64,000 bases of DNA from Epiperipatus broadwayi (taxonomy: Eukaryota; Onychophora; Udeonychophora; Euonychophora; Peripatidae): NCBI GenBank assembly GCA_028023455.1, contig JAQFVV010006221.1:4872011-4936010 (forward strand), written 5' to 3'. A program made the position numbers and the translations under genes. Positions 35,226 to 45,915 of this stretch are shown here, in pieces. Below the pieces are notes generated by a model that did not search any database, was not told where the DNA came from, and worked only from the letters and a program-made list of their open reading frames with translations. Every line of letters begins with the position of its first letter. Within the stretch, counting starts at the first letter, position 1.

Positions 35226-36332
35226 GAAACAATAAATGACTAAATCATAAGTCTTGCTATCCTATCATAATAAGAAGTATCCCTCTACCCATCATTAGGA
35301 TTCAAGAAGGAAGAAGAAATAAGTAATAATCCCAATGATTATTTTTAATGGCAAGATAAAAAATTTATTTATTTTTTATTAATAGAAACCACTAATATAA
35401 ACCCTTACATATTTATTTTTAATTAATTAAATCTATATGAATTTTTCTTCATATTTATTTTACATTTAATCTCAACTTATATTTGCATATCAAAAATTGT
35501 TTAAACATATAGTTAAGTGTTCAATTAAATAAATTTACTTTTATTAATTGTTAAAATTCATCTTATGTATGTGTATGATTTGATCTCATTCCAAGAAAGC
35601 AGTTTTAAGCTTTATAACTGTTTCTTAAAGTTCATACTTTACATTGAGAAAGTACTGGGGTCTTAAGAAGCAAGCAACAAAGAATGGGTTCGTACAAAAT
35701 GCACTTTGGTCAAAGAACATCATTTTTTAATTGAAATGGCACTTAAGAATAAATCTATTATCCTTTAAAGATGTTGTTTGATGAAGAAATATAGTAGTTT
35801 TAAATTCATTGAAGTGGGTGGTCAGAATCAGTGATTCCTATAATTAGAATAATCCAAATGGCCATACGATATTGTGCATTTAAAATTATATTACGTCAAA
35901 TTATAAATATTCATTTATGTACTAAAAATACGATAGGTTTAGAAATTTGGATTGATATAGTGGATGTCATGGGTCAGATTATAGGATGATGATTGTATTA
36001 GGTTGTCCCATAAAATGTAAGCAAAAAATTAAATAAAGAAATGAATATATAAATAAAACACGTCTTTAACAAAATAGGCAACCAACATGTAACTGGGTAA
36101 GCAGGATACCTTTTCCCCCTCTGTTGTTGGTTCCATTGCAATGTATATAGGCATTAAAACAACAAGATGAAAACGATATTACATTAATAGGAAAATATAA
36201 TTGAATGAAAACTCACATGAGAACATATAAGATTAACAAATAAATTAAATTGCATAAAGTAACACAGTTACTACAAGAACAAACAGGTATACACATCACA
36301 CCCACATATATATTTTTAAAGAGTTAATATAG
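35226..36332. other. Intron, AT-rich
   Basis: TTAGGTTGTCCCATAAAATG at 36000-36019 resembles one end of a mariner-type element, but no partner end was found. Confidence 0.4.
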
Positions 36333-36741
36333 ATATAAATTATTTAATAAATAGGATAAACGAAGTTAAAACTTCAGCTTAAAATGCAGCAACCAATTAA
36401 ACAGTTCTGCGCTAAAAGAAAACAATAGCAAACTCGTCCAACTACTACTAATTAAAGATGACCGCTTTTGATTAATCACTCACATTGTTATGTATAATGT
36501 ATAGCAACATTTCTTACATCCCAATTGAAATTAGGACTCTCCCAATAACAACTCATGTATTTAAATTTAATATTTTATTGGTTTAATATAAATGTAAATT
36601 ATTTAATAAATTGGAACTTTGTCATATAAATGATGTTAAAACACCATAATCAAGGTGCATTATAAAGTATTACAATTAATGTTGCTATATATTGTATTTC
36701 AATTTTTACAGCCATAATGTGCAGTTACTAGTTCATATATA

Positions 36742-36786
36742 AAAACAGGCAAAACTCACTATACGTCATGTGATGTTTATTGGCTT
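36742..36786 (+). mobile_element. 45-bp miniature of foldback family A
   Basis: Only the two termini remain: AAAACAGGCAAAACTC joined to GTCATGTGATGTTTATTGG. It is flanked by TAGTTCATATATA at 36729-36741 and 36787-36799, a perfect 13-bp duplication. The sequence defines the true ends of family A independently of the large copies. Confidence 0.85.
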
Positions 36787-36812
36787 TAGTTCATATATAA
36801 TAATATGAGAGA

Positions 36813-37143
36813 ACTAAACATCACATCATCACCATTTCTTACGCTTACTCAAGCTGTTTACACAGAGGCTAAACTCTCCATACAGCAGCGCCACCAGTGC
36901 AAGCCAGAGTAATCAATAAATGCAAAAAGGTTTATGCATAAAATCCCTATTTAGCGCCTACTCATCCAATATCCCCAGACTAGTTTCTAGCTTGTGGCTT
37001 TCATCAGTAAAGAGCCTTGTATCTAAGAGCACTGCACCTAGATCTTAGGATCTAATGCAACCCTCCAGCAGCTACCTTTTACCTTATTAGCTAACTATAA
37101 AGCTCTGAGTGTATTCATTGATTATTCTGATTTGCACTCTGTG
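36813..37143 (-). mobile_element. Foldback retroposon family A, copy 3 (reverse orientation)
   Basis: The tail (ACTAAACATCACATCATCAC) is at the left. It is followed by GGCTAAACTCTCCATACAG and the minus-strand hammerhead-like core (TTTC 36984-36987 and TCATCAG 37001-37007, that is CTGATGA...GAAA on the minus strand). An internal segment around CCTAGATCTTAGGATCTAAT follows, shared with copy 5. Flanked by TAATAATATGAGAGA at 36798-36812 and 37144-37158 (15 bp, perfect). The right arm is diverged. Confidence 0.82.
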
Positions 37144-37345
37144 TAATAATATGAGAGATGGATCAAAAGTGGTTGTCTTTTGATCACTAGTAGTTTGGGC
37201 AAGTTTGCTATTGTTTTATTTTAGTCTGCAAAACTGGTCTGATTGCTTTGCTATATTTTAATATACCTTGGCTGTGGTTTTAACTTCATTTATGTAATGG
37301 AGTTCCCATTTATTAAATAATTTACATCTATATATATATATATAT

Positions 37346-37885
37346 GCACATATCTACTTGAACTCAAGTCAATTGTCATTTTATTTAAAATAAACATTAA
37401 ACACATCTATTTTTTAAATATCAATGCACAGCTTCATATTTGCAGAAATAATTACTCTTGACTGAAGTGCTACTTTCTCGATAATCACAATTTTTTTTAT
37501 GAAAAGTTGTTTAAAATTGTTGACAGAAAAATTTAATTACTATCTAGAAAGTATGATTGCCTCCAGATATTCAGAGAAAAGGATGCAAAAACTGCCTCTG
37601 AGGATTGCTACTGGGAAAAAATGAAGTTGTTAGATTTAAATTCAAGTTTAAAAAGTGTCTTTGCATTTTTTTAAGATTTTTATGGAGAAGAATAAATGTA
37701 TAGATTATATTAAAATGTAACAGAGAAGGGGACAATTTGTTCCTTATTTAATGGTTTTTCATATCAGATAATTTAGTGGCTTGAACACAATCAGACAATT
37801 ACCAAATTTGAGTATCAGTATAAAGAAATATTTCACAAAAATCCTTTAGTAACTTTCAAAAATAAAAAATTCCCTGAAATTGTAA
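37346..37885. other. Intron, AT-rich
   Basis: Nothing recognised. Confidence 0.45.
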
Positions 37886-37894
37886 CTTTTATTG

Positions 37895-38159
37895 TTTTTA
37901 AGCCAATAAACATCACATGATCATCATTTCTTATGCTTGCTCTCAAATGTTAAAACAGGCAAAATTCTCTAAACGTATTGCTACTCAGAGCAAGCCAGAG
38001 TCCAAGGCTTTTCACTAATGAAGGCCACAAGCCAGAAACTAGTCTGGGGATATTGGATGAGTAGGCACTAGATGGGGATTTTATGCACAAGCCTTCATCC
38101 ATTGATTACTCTGGCTTGCACTGAGTGGCAATATGTATAGAGAGTTTTGCCTGTTTTAG
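37895..38159 (-). mobile_element. Foldback retroposon family A, copy 4 (reverse orientation)
   Basis: Tail CCAATAAACATCACATGATC at the left, then AAAACAGGCAAAATTCTC and the palindrome closing with GAGAGTTTTGCCTGTTTT. Flanking CTTTTATTG (37886-37894 and 38160-38168) is a 9-bp perfect duplication inside a longer imperfect match. The ribozyme-like core is on the plus strand: CTAATGA at 38015-38021 (a G-to-A change in the conserved box), GGC-CACAA-GCC, GAAA at 38035-38038. It is probably inactive. Confidence 0.8.
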
Positions 38160-38563
38160 CTTTTATTGCTGAGTAGAAGGCAAAATATTCTTCCATCCAA
38201 TCAATTTCATTAGCATCACGGTCTTTTGTTAGCTTCATTTTCAATTTGTCTTTAATCAACTTACTAAGATTACTGAAATTTATAACCATTGACTAAGCAG
38301 CATCAATAATGATACTACCATAACTAATTATAAATTCATTATTATTTTTTTAAGAGATTTTGGCAATGTTGACATAACATTGCCATTTTTTTAAAGAGAA
38401 TTTTGTAGTTAGCAATCCCCCATCCCCCACTCTCAATATTTAAAAAAAAAAAAAATTACTTTTAATGAAATTTCTTACAAATAATATATTTCTACAATCA
38501 GCAAAAAAGCAATTAATATTTTTAAATAATATTTTAATTTGCGAAGCGCCGATAGTTGAAAAC

Positions 38564-38699
38564 TGAAATAAATCGAGATACTGGAGATTTTGTGTTTAGG
38601 TTTGATGTCATTTTAGACGGCTATCTTTGACATCTGATTGGCTGTCAGTTATGTATTGTAACGAGCGCTAGAGATTTGGCAGTATCTCGATTTATTTCA
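38564..38699. repeat. MITE-like element, 20-bp inverted ends
   Basis: TGAAATAAATCGAGATACTG (38564-38583) is perfectly complementary to 38680-38699. The 136-bp body has no coding capacity. No target duplication seen. Confidence 0.72.
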
Positions 38700-39169
38700 A
38701 TTAATATTTTTAAAAATTTTTGACCTCCCAAGTAAGTTTTCCAAATAGAGGCTTGATTTTCAGTGTTATCTAATTCCTTTTTTTTTTTTTTCCAATATTT
38801 ATTAGAAAATATGAGTATTGAAGATTTGATGGATTAATATTGTATACAAAAATCGCCAACTGTTTAAAAACATTCAATCTGGAAAATCAAATAGATTGTA
38901 ATCATGACATATAAAGTGAAAAATCCAGTTATATGAATGCATTACGTTTCAAGTCTCCAGTTCACCTGATAATTGATGACTATTCATGAAATATATGTAA
39001 AATGAGTTAATCTGGAAGATTATATGCTGATAAATAGTTTAATATTTATTACACACTTAGAGAAGTATATCACCAAACTAAAATTTTTTATTGGTCATAG
39101 ATATTTATTAAGTGGATTTGTTAATTCCCAGTTATTAAAAAATCACAATCACTGTCTCTCATCCACATA

Positions 39170-39400
39170 AGTTCAATTGATAATGATTGCAATCTAAGCA
39201 ACTTTTGGATAAATGCTGGCTTTGGGTTGGTATTTTTAGATCTAGTGTCTGAACCTACCCTGGCACCTTTCTGATGAGTGCCAAAGCACGAAACCATGGT
39301 CAGGGGTTGGGGGGGGGTTCTTGACAGATATTTTAAATGCTTTCTCTGGCTCACAAAGCTTGTTGAGAAATTGACAATCCTCATTGTTTATAATGTAGTG
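39170..39400 (+). repeat. Repeat carrying a canonical hammerhead, sister of 56931-57239
   Basis: Shares GATATTTTAAATGCTTT, CACAAAGCTTGTTGAGAAA and the ribozyme segment with the foldback at 56931-57239, but the left arm is not complementary to the right arm here. Element ends were not resolved. Confidence 0.6.
39255..39325 (+). ncRNA. Hammerhead ribozyme candidate with intact core
   Basis: CTGATGA (39271-39277) is followed by stem II GTGC-CAAA-GCAC (39278-39289), GAAA (39290-39293) and stem III ACC-AT-GGT (39293-39300). C39301 is the cleavage-position base, so the predicted cut is after 39301. Stem I pairs the CACCTTT side (39264-39270) with AGGGGT (39302-39307), partly through G-U pairs. An outer ACCC (39257-39260) faces the G-run that follows. 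All invariant hammerhead positions are present. Such very short stem III forms are known from Penelope-like elements and retrozymes, where dimers are the active form. Cleavage itself is not shown. Confidence 0.72.
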
Positions 39401-39470
39401 TTTTGTAAAATGGCAGACATGTTTTTGCACTCCAGACAAAACTAGAATTTATTCATAAGGCTGTTTTTAG

Positions 39471-39626
39471 ATCGCGCTCTGACAGCTGAGGAATTTAATT
39501 AGTGCATTGACGTAATGGCGATCGACAATTCCTAGAAATATTTGCTAATTACAAATGTTTCTAGATAAGAGACGTTACCTTATTGGTCAGTGCATTGATT
39601 GATCATTGCAGTTGTCAGAGAGCGAT
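39471..39626. repeat. Foldback MITE, 18-bp inverted ends
   Basis: ATCGCGCTCTGACAGCTG (39471-39488) and CAGTTGTCAGAGAGCGAT (39609-39626) pair at 16 of 18 positions. An inner palindrome, CTAGAAATATTTG and CAAATGTTTCTAG, folds the centre. Confidence 0.65.
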
Positions 39627-39807
39627 AAGAAGACTGGGTAACATCTAGCAGTGTAATATAGAGAGTAGTAGAGAGCAGTCAAGCAGTATTGAGTAAGCAG
39701 TATTTAAGTAGAGATATCTCGCTTCAGTGCTGGCGGTTAATGATCAGCGCCCATTGGAAATGTAGTTCACGGGTGTAGCTGAAAGAGACCGCAGCGGAGA
39801 TATTGAG

Positions 39808-39965
39808 AGCATTCGTTGGAGAGCTTCGTTGCAGACCAATTCGTTGGAGAGCTTCGTGGCAGACCAATTCGTTGGAGAGCATTCGTTGCAGACCAATTCA
39901 GCGAAGAGATTGCAGACCAATTCGTTGGAGAGCTCGTTGCAGACCGATTCGTTGGAGAGCACTCA
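39808..39965. repeat. Minisatellite, unit about 30 bp
   Basis: GCAGACCAATTCGTTGGAGA and truncated variants occur about five times in a row. The array generates long frames on both strands (39744-40021, reading repeated SPTNWSA or RPIRWRA) that should not be annotated as genes. The island 39460-40030 is less AT-rich than its flanks. Confidence 0.75.
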
Positions 39966-40886
39966 TCGGAAAAGAACAGCGTGGACATTGTATAACGTTA
40001 TTGGCTGACCGCACAGTATGACTTGCAGATATAACATATAACTTACAAGCTTAAGAGAATAGTAGGGTCATGAGATCTATGACTCTTATTTTGACAATCT
40101 AAAGTAATTCTGTACAAATTATGTATTATTAATTGTATCATTATTATAATTTAAAATAATTATATATATATATATCTTTATACAATTTATTTTAGCAATA
40201 TAATTTTAGAGTAGCATAATAAACTTTAATAAGCACATATATTATTCAGATTAATATATATAAACAGCATATATCATATAATCATATATCATATAATCTG
40301 CTAGAAATCTATTCATAAAAATAAACTAGTTTAATTTTTCTAATGTTTTTTGTGAATTCACAAATTCCTATAACTTTTTTTTTTTTTTTTAGCAAATATT
40401 TCTAAAGGTTTTATATACATTAAATGACCAAATTTCCCGTTAAAATTTGTTCATGTTGCCTTCTATATATAAAATTAAAATAATTTTATATATAAAATTA
40501 AAAAAAATAATTGGTCATGTGATTGGGTAAAGCGAAACATCTTGACAAGGTTCCATTAAGGATAACTGATATATTAAATTTTTTTTTTATTTATAGTGAA
40601 TTGTCTATTTCAATTTTGTTTTTAAATGATTATTTTTAATTTTAAGCTTTTATATTTACAAATAAGAAAATCTAATGAATAAAAAATATTTAAATGATTA
40701 AAAATATTTAAGTATTTTTTATTAATTATGAAATAATCTAAAAATAAAAGCATTTTATTCACACAAAAAATCTCTCGAATTATATAATGTAGTCTCTAAA
40801 ATGTATATCAAACTACATAAAAAAAAATGTAAATTTATCAAATCAAAATAAATGTTAAATATTTTATAATAAAATATTTTTGTTAC

Positions 40887-40914
40887 CTCAGGGTGATACA
40901 GCGAACTGCGATTG
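40887..40914 (-). CDS. DPY19-like C-mannosyltransferase, 28-bp micro-exon
   Basis: Twenty-eight bases lie between acceptor TTTATTTCAG and donor GAG-GTAACA. With two bases brought from exon 42291-42352 it reads SNRSSLYHPE and ends in phase 0, exactly what the exon 31578-31697 needs. DPY19 proteins have a short, poorly conserved loop ending in a HPE- or HGE-like motif just before the LVYH block, so HPE followed by IVYN fits. Support is splice quality, phase and position, not strong similarity. Confidence 0.6.
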
Positions 40915-41356
40915 CTGAAATAAAATTGGAATTAAAAATAATAATAATAATAAAAAGGATGCTAACAAAAACTACAATGAATAATAACAGAAATAGTAAT
41001 AAATTGAAATATTAAAAAATATATAATTTATCCAATTATACAATTAGTACAGTACAAAAACTATAGATTATAATACTATAAATAAAAGTATTCTGATTTC
41101 TGGTTAGGGATGTTGGAGCTTTAGCATCGCTAATGAAGGGGATATGCCTAAAACTGCCTCTGATCATAGTTTACAATTCAGAACTTGATATTATACATCT
41201 TAGTTAATTAGTGAGATAAAAGAATACTTAAATATACTATCATCCATAATAATAACTCAACCAATTTTAAATATACAAACCATGTAAATGTTTTAAATCG
41301 ATCTCTAAGGGAAGAACAATATAAATAAATATGCCAAGAATAATGTAGACAGTGGA

Positions 41357-41665
41357 GAATAACAACAATCAACTTTTAAGCTATCAACAAGGCAACCCAC
41401 AAATGTAAATGATAACAATCAACTCTTAAGCTATCAACAATCTCAACCTGTAGTCAAGGCAACCCACAAATGTAAATGATAACAATCAACTCTTAAGCTA
41501 TCAACAATCTCAACCTGTAGTCAAGGCAACCCACAAATGTAAATGATAAAAATCAACTCTTAAGCTATCAACAATCTCAACCTGTAGTCAAGGCAACCCA
41601 CAAATATAAATGATAACAATCAACTCTTAAGCTATCAACAATCTCAACCTGTGGCCAAGGCAACC
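41357..41665. repeat. 67-bp tandem repeat, about 4.5 copies
   Basis: Units start at 41411, 41478, 41545 and 41612 (GATAACAATCAACTCTTAAG and so on), each 67 bp and nearly identical. A shortened first unit at 41357-41410 lacks the TCTCAACCTGTAGT part. Confidence 0.85.
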
Positions 41666-42290
41666 TCCTTTAACAATAAAGATGGTACCACCTTCATCTA
41701 TAGTCTGATATATTTAGACGATGGAGAATGTTTTTATTAGATCCCATTGTTCTAAATTTCACCTCTGCCTAAACTTATATGTACAGCAATGAGAGATAAG
41801 CAATGGAAAAAACATTATTTGTTCCTTTTGCATTTTAATTTCTAGAAAAGTAAATGCTACAATTTATTATAGATTCAAGTTGTTTTCATTTTTCATTGGG
41901 GTTTAACTTCCCAAACCACAAAACATTCAGTTATATTTGATATTACTCGGTACAAGATATATGTTTTCATTTAGTTAAATGAATGGATATTATTGTATTT
42001 TTAAATACTCCATACTAACTTTTTTGATAATAGACATTAATTAGTAGTATTAATTTATTACTGAAGTATATTCATTGACATTTCATCAATGAAATCAGAA
42101 ATTATCACTCTTGAGACTTCTGAACTTTTAGGTATACACATGTATATCTAAATAAAAAATACAATATATTTAATAATTATTATTATTTAGATTTATTTAT
42201 TTAATTTTACTATACCCAGTTAAAAACTTTACTAGAGTTTCAATCAACTTAAATAAAATAAATATACATATATGTAAAAGAAAATCTAAC

Positions 42291-42352
42291 CTTGGTTTAT
42301 TTTTCTGAGATTCCTTTGTTTCATTTGGGTTGTCACATTTACTAAGGTATGG
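42291..42352 (-). CDS. DPY19-like C-mannosyltransferase, loop exon
   Basis: A 62-bp exon between acceptor TGTATTTTTAG and donor AAG-GTTAGA. In phase 0 it reads PYLSKCDNPNETKESQKNKP plus two bases. It joins in frame to FYFMK of exon 63127-63198 upstream and to the 28-bp exon downstream. It would be the polar loop between two membrane helices, variable in length in this family. Evidence is phase, splice sites and chain position; the composition (K/N/E-rich) agrees with a loop. Confidence 0.6.
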
Positions 42353-45300
42353 CTAAAAATACAATTTTTTTATATGTAAGTAAGATATATATATATATAA
42401 ATAAGAGAATATTGGCATTTGAAGTTGATAAAACACATACAAAATAAAAAATACAATCACTAACATACAACAATCTTAAAAAATCATGTTTAACAACAAA
42501 TGTTAATTTTTAAGAAACGAATTAAAAATTAATCAATTAAAGGAATACAAAATTATTTATCATTTGATATAATAATTTAATAAGTATTATTTTTTAACAA
42601 GTTTAGTGTAGCAAAAAGTAAAGTACTTCACAAGAAATTAATGTATAATTTACGTACAAAGAATTATTAAAAACGACTGATTGTTATACTTTATACATGA
42701 TGTTTCTGGGAAAAAAACTTAATAGGTAGATAAAAAATAAATAAATCCATCTTTACTATTTTTATTTAAAACATTATACTCTTTATTATCAAATAACAGA
42801 GAAGAGTGAATTATTCATGCTGTTCTGAGAATTGAATTATGCATTATATAATATTAAAATCGAAATTAAACTCCGGTAATGCGTTATTTCTTAAATATAA
42901 ATCTCCCCGCACTCGCCCACCAGTAAGAATTTAAAAATACTTAAGTGAACCACTTAAGTTTAGAGCATATTTTTATATACTGACCATGTTTAAATCAGGG
43001 CTTGAGTCTATTGTGTGCCTGATATAATAGTAATTATAAGAGATTTGCATTATATAATACTAAATTTTTAAATGATTTGCAATCAAAAGTTTAAGATTAA
43101 TTGATCAATCATGAGAAATAGATAGCCTTAGAAAATAAAAATAATATTGGAAAATATGTAACAAATTCTCTGGTTTTCAGCTTATTAATTGAAATACTTC
43201 TCATAAATATTCAAGGAGTATAATAGATGAGTAAATCTGAAGATAGTAATAAGATAAGAACCTTCATAAAAGAATACATTAAATTAAATAAATGATCTAA
43301 TACAATTACCAAATCTGCTAATAAAGAATTAATTTAAGCAAAGACTAAATTTAATCTTAAATAGATTAAGTGGAATGCCAAAGAAGATAGCTGAAAGAGC
43401 AATATAATTTGATGAAAGTAATTTATCTGTAGATAGCTGCCACAAAGATGATTTGTCAGGCTATAAATGGAATTTGTTCAGATTTGAAAATCATCTAAGA
43501 CATCGAGAATAAAAAAATATTAGATCTTTTAATATTAAATGTCAATTGTAAGCAGAATGAGCAGTAACAACAGGATGAGTCAGAAGACTTTATTAGACAG
43601 ATAGCAAATAATAATGAAGCAATTCTTATACTCTTATAGTAGACTTAAATGTTATCAAGAATATATTTTTAAGCAAAAATAACTATAAATTAAATTGAAA
43701 AAAGGGTGTTGTGTATTTGGTTATGAAGCTGACTGCCAACAATTACCACAAAATTATAAAATCCCACAACATTATTAATAATGATTAAATATATTTATTT
43801 ACAATATATACATATACATAAATTAAGATTTAACTGAGAAGCAATCATTTATTTTATTTACACATATTTAATGTTTTAATTGCACTGCCCATACCATACT
43901 GAGTAACAAATCCTGTCACTATACTAATGGTAACATTAAGTGAATATTAGTTTATAGTGATGGTTATTTTACACAAAACACAATCCTATTTGAGCCTTCT
44001 CAGGTGTACATAAATAATAAGAGACCAGTGCTATCTATTAACATTTTCCCTAGGCAGCTATCTTTCACTTTCAGAGCACACATTCTGGGACCCATCCATT
44101 GTTGCAGAAAAGTTCGAACCTTTTTCCCTCAGCTTTTCTAAGGTCCTTCTCATATCCATGATATGACAACAAAAAGCTGACCCCCACGTCTCTTTTAGGG
44201 CACACTATGATATCATTGATAAATTCTTAACCTTCCAATGTAACTGTACTTCCATTTTGCTAATGCAACTCTATGACAATGATTAGGATCCAGCTTTTAA
44301 TTATGTCTGTTCATAGACCTTAAAATTAGCTTCAAATACTTTATCCATTTGTTTCCTTCTAAAATTAGTTTAATGTTTTATTTTAAACAATAACAGTTTT
44401 CTCTATATTTTAAAATCCATTAGGTATATCCGACCTTGTAATTAACAATTTGGTTTATCTTTCAGCAATCTTTTGTAGAATGCTTTTAAACCTACAATCT
44501 CTGTCTGCTTAATTTTAATTTATCTGTAAACAATCATTCTTCATTGCTAATAAACTTAATCTAAAATAAAGTTTCCTTTATTTTTACAGAATCTATTTTT
44601 CATTACTTTTTAAACTTACATATCTATTTACATTTCCTTTAATTATTAGCAATCTTTTTTATTGTTTTTAAAACTTAGATATGTATTTATATTTTTTTAT
44701 TATTTTTCTTTGGAATAAACTTAGCTTTATAACTTATAACTATCAAGTTACTAAAGTCTGTATATTTTTTTCTGCAAAATATAGCAAAGGGTAATGATAA
44801 TTAAATAATAAACCAATGAATATGCATGCCGTAACTGAATAATCAATGTATATGCATGTATGACATTTTCTCTATATTGTGCCAGAATATATATAACATC
44901 CATGCACAAAATGGCTGTTGTTGAGAATTCAGCACAGCTCATTTTTAAAAGATTAGAATTTAATATAAAATCGATCAAATAGATCGTAATTAAAACACGT
45001 GTATAAATGTTTATATATGTGAAGTAAATAACTGGGTTTGGTCTATATTATATTCCCATTTCAGCCACAGTACAAATGTATGTGTTGTATTATTAACGAA
45101 TTTATCTTATAAAAAAAAAAAGCTACATAAAGAATAGTTTTAAGTTTGTGATGATTTTTGTTTACATTGGGAACATTTGTTTTATTTGATATCCAGAAAT
45201 GTTTGGTTTTTTTTTTGATATTTTTAAATAAATGTTTTTTTTTTTGAAGAAAAAAAAATATATAATGTCAAATTTTATATTTTCATTATAATGGATTTTG

Positions 45301-45624
45301 TTTTTAGTAATTATAAGGAAAAACTTTTGATAAATTGGAATGTATTTTTTTTTTTTTTGTATATAAAAAGAACAAAAGATAAAAAGGAATGTTTTGTGGT
45401 AAAAGAAAATGTGTTCTTTTGATCTGTTTTAAAGATAAAAATTAAAAGTTGGTCTTATCTAATGTAAAGAGGCATAATGGGTGCTCTAATTAATTAAGAT
45501 GGAAACTGTATAATTTCTATGATTAAAAAAGTATACTTTGTAACAAATAAAATTAAGAAATGTATAAAATATATTTTAAATTATAGGCTGATGCAATAGC
45601 TTGTGGGAGGGGGGGGGATAGTTC
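42353..45624. other. Large intron, AT-rich; less AT-rich patch at 44.0-44.3 kb
   Basis: No exon recognised. The patch 44000-44300 gives short minus-strand frames (for example around MDMRRTLEKLREKGSNFSAT) without assignable similarity. It may be an unrecognised transposon piece. Confidence 0.4.
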
Positions 45625-45915
45625 AATTGGCAGAAAGGGGACCATATGTGCTATCTATTAGGTGGGGAAAGTCAATCGCTCCTGAGCAGTCCAAGCAGGC
45701 AGACCGTAGACTTTGAAAAAAAACTGAAAATCACTCATGATTAGTCCAAGCAGGCAGACCGTAGATTTTGGGAAAAAATCAAAGTTGCTTAGGAGCAGTC
45801 TAAGGAAGCAGTAAGATCCAATATTATATCACCGTGAAGAAATGCCTAGTAATAAAAATGAATTTTGAAACTCAACCAGATCCGATATTACATTATCGTA
45901 AAGAAAGCCGAATTA
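45625..45915. repeat. Imperfect local duplications
   Basis: AGTCCAAGCAGGCAGACCGT occurs twice (near 45690 and 45743), with a third diverged copy near 45795. Another word pair, AGATCC-ATATTA...CGT-AAGAAA, recurs at a step of about 73 bp (45816 and 45889). Origin unknown. The frame 46026-46241 downstream (SPAAVHRQFIPEALRCL) has no recognised relatives. Confidence 0.5.

Larger units (their letters stand above)
36333..37345. repeat. Inverted repeat pair enclosing nested family A insertions
   Basis: 36333-36500 and 37145-37345 are diverged inverted copies, sharing AAATTATTTAATAAAT, GAAGTTAAAAC, AAAACAATAGCAAACT and ACTTTTGAT-like words in complementary order. A third, direct copy of the outer end lies at about 36580-36640. 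Two family A insertions (36742-36786 and 36813-37143) sit inside, so the outer structure is older. Confidence 0.6.

Noticed and set aside
36000-36020. Mariner-like end TTAGGTTGTCCCATAAAATG
   Set aside because: No partner end, no transposase and no TA-bounded element found; too short alone.
39744-40021. Overlapping frames of about 72 codons on both strands
   Set aside because: Products of the roughly 30-bp minisatellite; the same repeat word is translated over and over.
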